Assembly: GCA_013306675.1 (NCBI GenBank)
Contig: JABLUY010000157.1
Location: 1-64,000 of the forward strand
Direction: 5' to 3'
Origin: Thraustochytrium sp. TN22
Taxonomy: Eukaryota; Sar; Bigyra; Thraustochytrida; Thraustochytriidae
Length of the DNA stretch: 64,000 nt
The notes below the pieces were generated by a model. It saw nothing but the letters and a program-made list of their open reading frames with translations. It had not been told where the DNA came from and ran no database searches. Positions within the stretch are counted from its first letter, which is position 1. Each line of letters begins with the position of its first letter. The translations under genes were made by a program, and so were the position numbers. Shown one piece after another: positions 60,501 to 64,000 of this stretch.

Positions 60501-63500
60501 AGAGGCGGAGGCGGACGAGCGCGATGAGCGGTCCGCGACCTGGACGCCGGTCCTGGATCGCGTGCCGCGTGTCGAGCGCAGCGGCGCCAACGAGGAGGGT
60601 AACGACGACGAGGACGACGAGGGCGTCGCGGTCCTCATGTACAGCGATGATGAGGACGATGATGCCGACGAGGCCGACGAGGATGAGGCCTCGGCTGGCA
60701 CGGCGACCGAGGCGTTTGGTGGTACAAATCGCGCTTTGGCATCAACCGACAGCCTCGGTCTCGGCGCCATGCACGCGGAGCACCAGGACGAAATGGGCCT
60801 CACCTCCTCCGAGGATGAAGACGAGGATGAAGAAGAGGACGAGGAGGATGACGCCGAAGATGACGAGGACGCGGAGGGCGCGCACGCGAGCGAGGGCGAA
60901 GGCGAGGGCGAGGGCGCAGGCCAGACACGCCGCAGCGCCAACGCGGGCACGAGCGAGCCCAACACAGGCGCGCAGTCCGAGGGTAACGACCCGCCGGCCT
61001 ACCTCGTGGACGAGCTTGTGGCCATGGGCTTCCCGGAGGAGTGGTGCGTGGTGGCGCTGCGCATTCAGGGATACGACCTGATCGCCGCTTCGACTTGGAT
61101 CGTGGACAACCTCGACATGCTCAGCTCGACGCCGCTGCACGAGCTCTTGCCGCCGTCCATGATGGAGTCGAAGGTCTTCGACGACGAGGATGAGATGGCG
61201 GGCGGCGCTCAGGCCGGCGCCCAGGGCGGCAACGCGTCGTCGGGCAACCTCAACACGCAGTCGCAAACCTCGCTGGGCGAAATGCAGGCCGTGGAGCCCA
61301 TGGAGGAGGGTGCAGTGGAGGCGGCCGCGCAGGCACAGGCTGCTGCAGCCCAGACGCCCAAAGGCGATGACGAGCGGCGCCGGCGCCGGCGCCGTTTGCA
61401 GCGCGCCAAGGCAAGCCTGCGTCGCCTGGACGAGCCTTTTCAGCAGCTCGAGGCGAGCTTCGGCGAGAGCGTTTTTGATGACGACGCATTCCGCGCGGAC
61501 GCCTGCGCGAGCTACGGATACGGCTACAAGTGCGGTGCGTTGGGTCTCTACAACGGTCTGCATGCCGAAGGTACGAAACAGGACGCGGCGCGCGACGCCT
61601 TTCGGTCTGAGATTGCGCTGCTGAGCTTCTCCGACCTGGAGCAGCTCTGTGCCGACCTGGAGGAAGAGCTGTCCATCCTCTATGCTCGGTCCTGTCTGGT
61701 GCTGCTCCTCCAGCGCTGGCGGGAGTGGCCGGTCAAGCAGGCACGCTTCGAGCGGGTTTTTCTGGCGGAGACGAATCGCTTCGCGCAGTTCCTACGCCTG
61801 GTGCTCTTCCGTGGGCCGCAGCTCATGCCAGGTCTGCTGGAGACGTTGCCGGACGGCGAGCTGCCTGGCCTGGTCCCAGTGGCACCTCCACGGGCCGGTT
61901 CCCTTGCGGACCTCGAGCTGCACTACCCGCGCATGGGCACGGAGCGCGATGATCTGCTGCCCACACAGGCCGGCAGTATCAATCCCCTGAACGCGAGCAA
62001 TTCGGGTCAGCGCGGAGAGAACAAGTCGCGCAAGACCACAAACAGCGCGTCGGCCGCGGCGGGCAGCGTGCTGCGGCTCATGCTCGACTCGCTTCGTCCC
62101 TGCCTGCAGCAGTTCCTTCGCAATGATACGGAGGGCAAGCTCGGTGCGGCGCTTACCAACTACGCGCTGGGCGACCTAGAGAGCGCCGCGCGGAGCGAGG
62201 AGCACGTGGAGCACCTGTGGGGTCTGCGCGAGCTGGCCTCCAGCGACCTTCAGGTCGCGCGCGAGCCCTGCGTGGAGTTCGACGCCTGGATCCTGGGTAT
62301 CGTGCAGACGGAGGGCGTGGGGCGCGCCCTTGGTGCCGACGCCTTTTCGCGGCTCGCGGCGCTCCTCGGGGCGCCCAACATGCCGCTCAAGGGTGTGGGC
62401 CTGAGCGGCCTTGTGCACGTGGTGCGGCATGAGCCGGCGCTTGCGCGCAAGCTGCCCTATCGGCGGCTGCTGGCCATGAGCCAGCGGCGCGCCAGCCTGG
62501 AGGCGCAAGGCCAGCGCGTCTTCTTTTCCGGCTTTCTCTCGGCGTGTGTGGAGCTGCTGAGCCTGGCCCGCGAGGCGCTTCCGGCGCAGGCGCTGCACAA
62601 CGCCGATGTGGAGGACTTCGAGCTCGCGGAGCGCGGCCTGCGCGGACCACTCGCGGACCACGTCTGCGCCGGCACTGCTTCGCTGGACAGCACGCAGTGC
62701 TTCTCGTGTCTGGAGACTCGCTGCGTGGCGCGCTGCGCCGACTGCGAGTCGATCTTGTGCAAGACGTGCGCGGACCGGCACGACGTGGCGCACGAGCTGA
62801 TCTTGGCTCCGTGCTGTGCCAGTGTGAGCGCCGAGGGCCGGCCGAGCCAGGAGAACGACCGGCCGGACGCAGATGCCGCGGGCGTGCGTGGCTTCGTGGC
62901 CACGGCGATCGACTGCGAGAGCATCGAGGTGGCCTGGCACGTCGAGGACAACTTCGAAGGCGACGTGATTCTGCAGGCGAACGAGAAGGTCTACCGGATT
63001 ACGAAGATGAACGGGTCGGCCTTTCGATTCGTAAACCTACGGGCCGGCACCACGTACCATCTGAGCCTCTACGCGCGCGACCGCGCGTCGGGCGAGCGCA
63101 CCAAGGTGGCTACGCTCAAGGCCCGCACCAAGGAGCGTCTCGCTTTCGAGTTTGACCCGCACAACTGCGGGCCGAACATTCGCGTGACGGACCGCGGCCT
63201 GTGTGCGCGCTTCACGGCGAACGAGGCGTGGAGCACGATTCTCGGCACGCGTGGCTACTCGAGCGGCGTGCACTCGTGGCAGGTTCGCGTGGAGGAGTCC
63301 GACTCGCCGTACCTTTTCGTGGGCGTCGCGTCGCGCAAGGCGTGCCTGCAGACCTTTTTGGGTGGCGATGAGCATGGATGGGGCTACATTGGCGACCGCG
63401 CGCTCTACCACAAGCGCAACCGCGTGAGCATTTATGGCGACCGCTTCGGGCAGGGTGACGTGCTCACCGTCACGCTGGACATGGACCAGGGTAGCTTGGC

Positions 63501-64000
63501 GTTCGCGCGCAACGGCAAGGACTTGGGCGTGGCCATGGAGGGCCTCACGGGCGAGCTGTACCCGGCGTTTGCCTTCTACTCTGGCTCGCAGGTCATCAGC
63601 CTGGTCAAGAAGAGTCTTCTGCGCAAGGACGCCATCGAGGACCCGGCGCTACCCGCCACTGTGCTGACGAGCGAGACGCTGAATGCAATCGCGATGGTGG
63701 ACCACTTTGCCAGCACGCGGCACAGCGTGGACGCGAACCTGGAGAAGGCGGCCTTTGCTGTGCACAAGGACTGGCTCGAGCAGCGCTGGGTCCGCGTGTG
63801 GACGCGACTGGGCCACGACAAGCGTCTGCGGCGGCCTCAGACCGTGCAGCGCGTGCAGACACACCTTGGCCTCGGCGTTGTGGTTGGCCTTGGGGGTGTG
63901 CACGGGCACGGCGCGGACGTGGAGGAGGAGCTCTGGGTGCTCTACGATGAGATGCCGGGCGCAGGCGCTTGGCCCATCTTGGAGCGGGACAGCCGCCTGA
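50434..64000 (+). CDS. Giant RCC1-LamG-UBA-B-box-FN3-SPRY protein, probable E3 ubiquitin ligase (partial)
   Basis: The frame is open from GCCACCATGG to the window edge, at least 4,522 codons with no intron. MGNAES fits the N-myristoylation consensus. A complete seven-blade RCC1 propeller lies at about 846-1228 (repeats like VYSFGRNDFGQLGHGDT). A LamG/concanavalin-like fold is at about 2630-2775 (FSISFWVLPE ... WSHVAVVYEHGKLRLFVNG). An acidic stretch is at 3386-3500 and a UBA at about 3520-3563 (LVDELVAMGFPEEWCVVAL). A B-box zinc finger is at about 4087-4123 (CFSC..CVARCADCESILCKTCADRH), an FN3 at 4153-4235 and a SPRY at 4240-4393 (YSSGVHSWQVRVEE). This mix is typical of large HERC/PHR-type ubiquitin ligases; a HECT or RING would be expected beyond the window. 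Homopolymer runs of Gly, Thr, Asn and Gln are frequent. Confidence 0.85.
57491..57568 (+). repeat. CAG/CAA polyglutamine tract in the giant gene
   Basis: More than 20 near-continuous Gln codons, mixed CAG and CAA. Similar in-frame homopolymers in the same gene are Gly at about 50462-50514, Thr (ACC) at about 51134-51175, and Asn (AAC) at about 51938-51982 and 52738-52764. All lie in linkers between predicted domains. Confidence 0.9.

Noticed and set aside
1-64000. tRNA or rRNA genes
   Set aside because: No cloverleaf with a GTTCRA-type T-loop or rRNA core sequence was recognised in the spacers read by eye; a covariance-model scan was not possible.

Overview
The window is nuclear DNA from a GC-rich, gene-dense, unicellular eukaryote. 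Most coding regions are single uninterrupted exons hundreds of codons long, starts often carry a Kozak-like purine at -3 and G at +4, and the two genes with introns have short GT-AG introns of about 60 to 140 bp. The gene set (WASH complex subunit, Rrp5, EXD2, GARS, cAMP-receptor-like 7TM receptors, a giant RCC1 protein) is that of a free-living protist. A stramenopile such as a thraustochytrid would fit, but that is an inference; no marker in the window fixes the lineage.

Layout. 1-4.3 kb: an unknown minus-strand gene and a membrane-anchored P450-fold protein whose heme-ligand cysteine is Asn. 4.37-7.30 kb: a PIF/Harbinger DNA transposon with 24-bp TIRs, an open DDE transposase and a decayed second gene. 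7.5-14.1 kb: two leucine-rich-repeat proteins, a small Cys-rich membrane protein and a short Rrp5 holding only three C-terminal S1 domains and the HAT repeats. 15.7-23.8 kb: an ArsJ-like MFS permease, a NAT16-like acetyltransferase, WASHC4/SWIP, and a four-exon WW-domain gene assembled here from splice sites, with exons of 31 and 25 nt. 25-31.3 kb: a putative Golgi glycosyltransferase, a monofunctional GARS (PurD) with a C-terminal membrane anchor, and EXD2.

31.6-43.9 kb is the most unusual part. A divergently transcribed two-gene unit is present twice in tandem. One gene encodes leucine-rich repeats, an acidic linker and an SF2/Z1-like NTPase core (about 1,400-1,500 aa). The other encodes an unrecognised protein with a conserved CEH...CEHC cysteine/histidine motif. 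The units are packed tail to tail, with 42 bp between the last stop of one and the first stop of the next. The NTPase copies are very similar while the partners have diverged strongly. I recognise no described family for the pair.

45.1-49.9 kb: two tandem seven-transmembrane receptors, the second with introns. 50.4 kb to the window edge: one uninterrupted frame of more than 4,500 codons encoding a giant RCC1-LamG-UBA-B-box-FN3-SPRY protein, probably an E3 ubiquitin ligase whose C-terminus lies outside the window.

No rRNA, tRNA, CRISPR array, retrovirus-like element or organellar DNA was seen. Spacers are mostly GC-rich with short tandem repeats.
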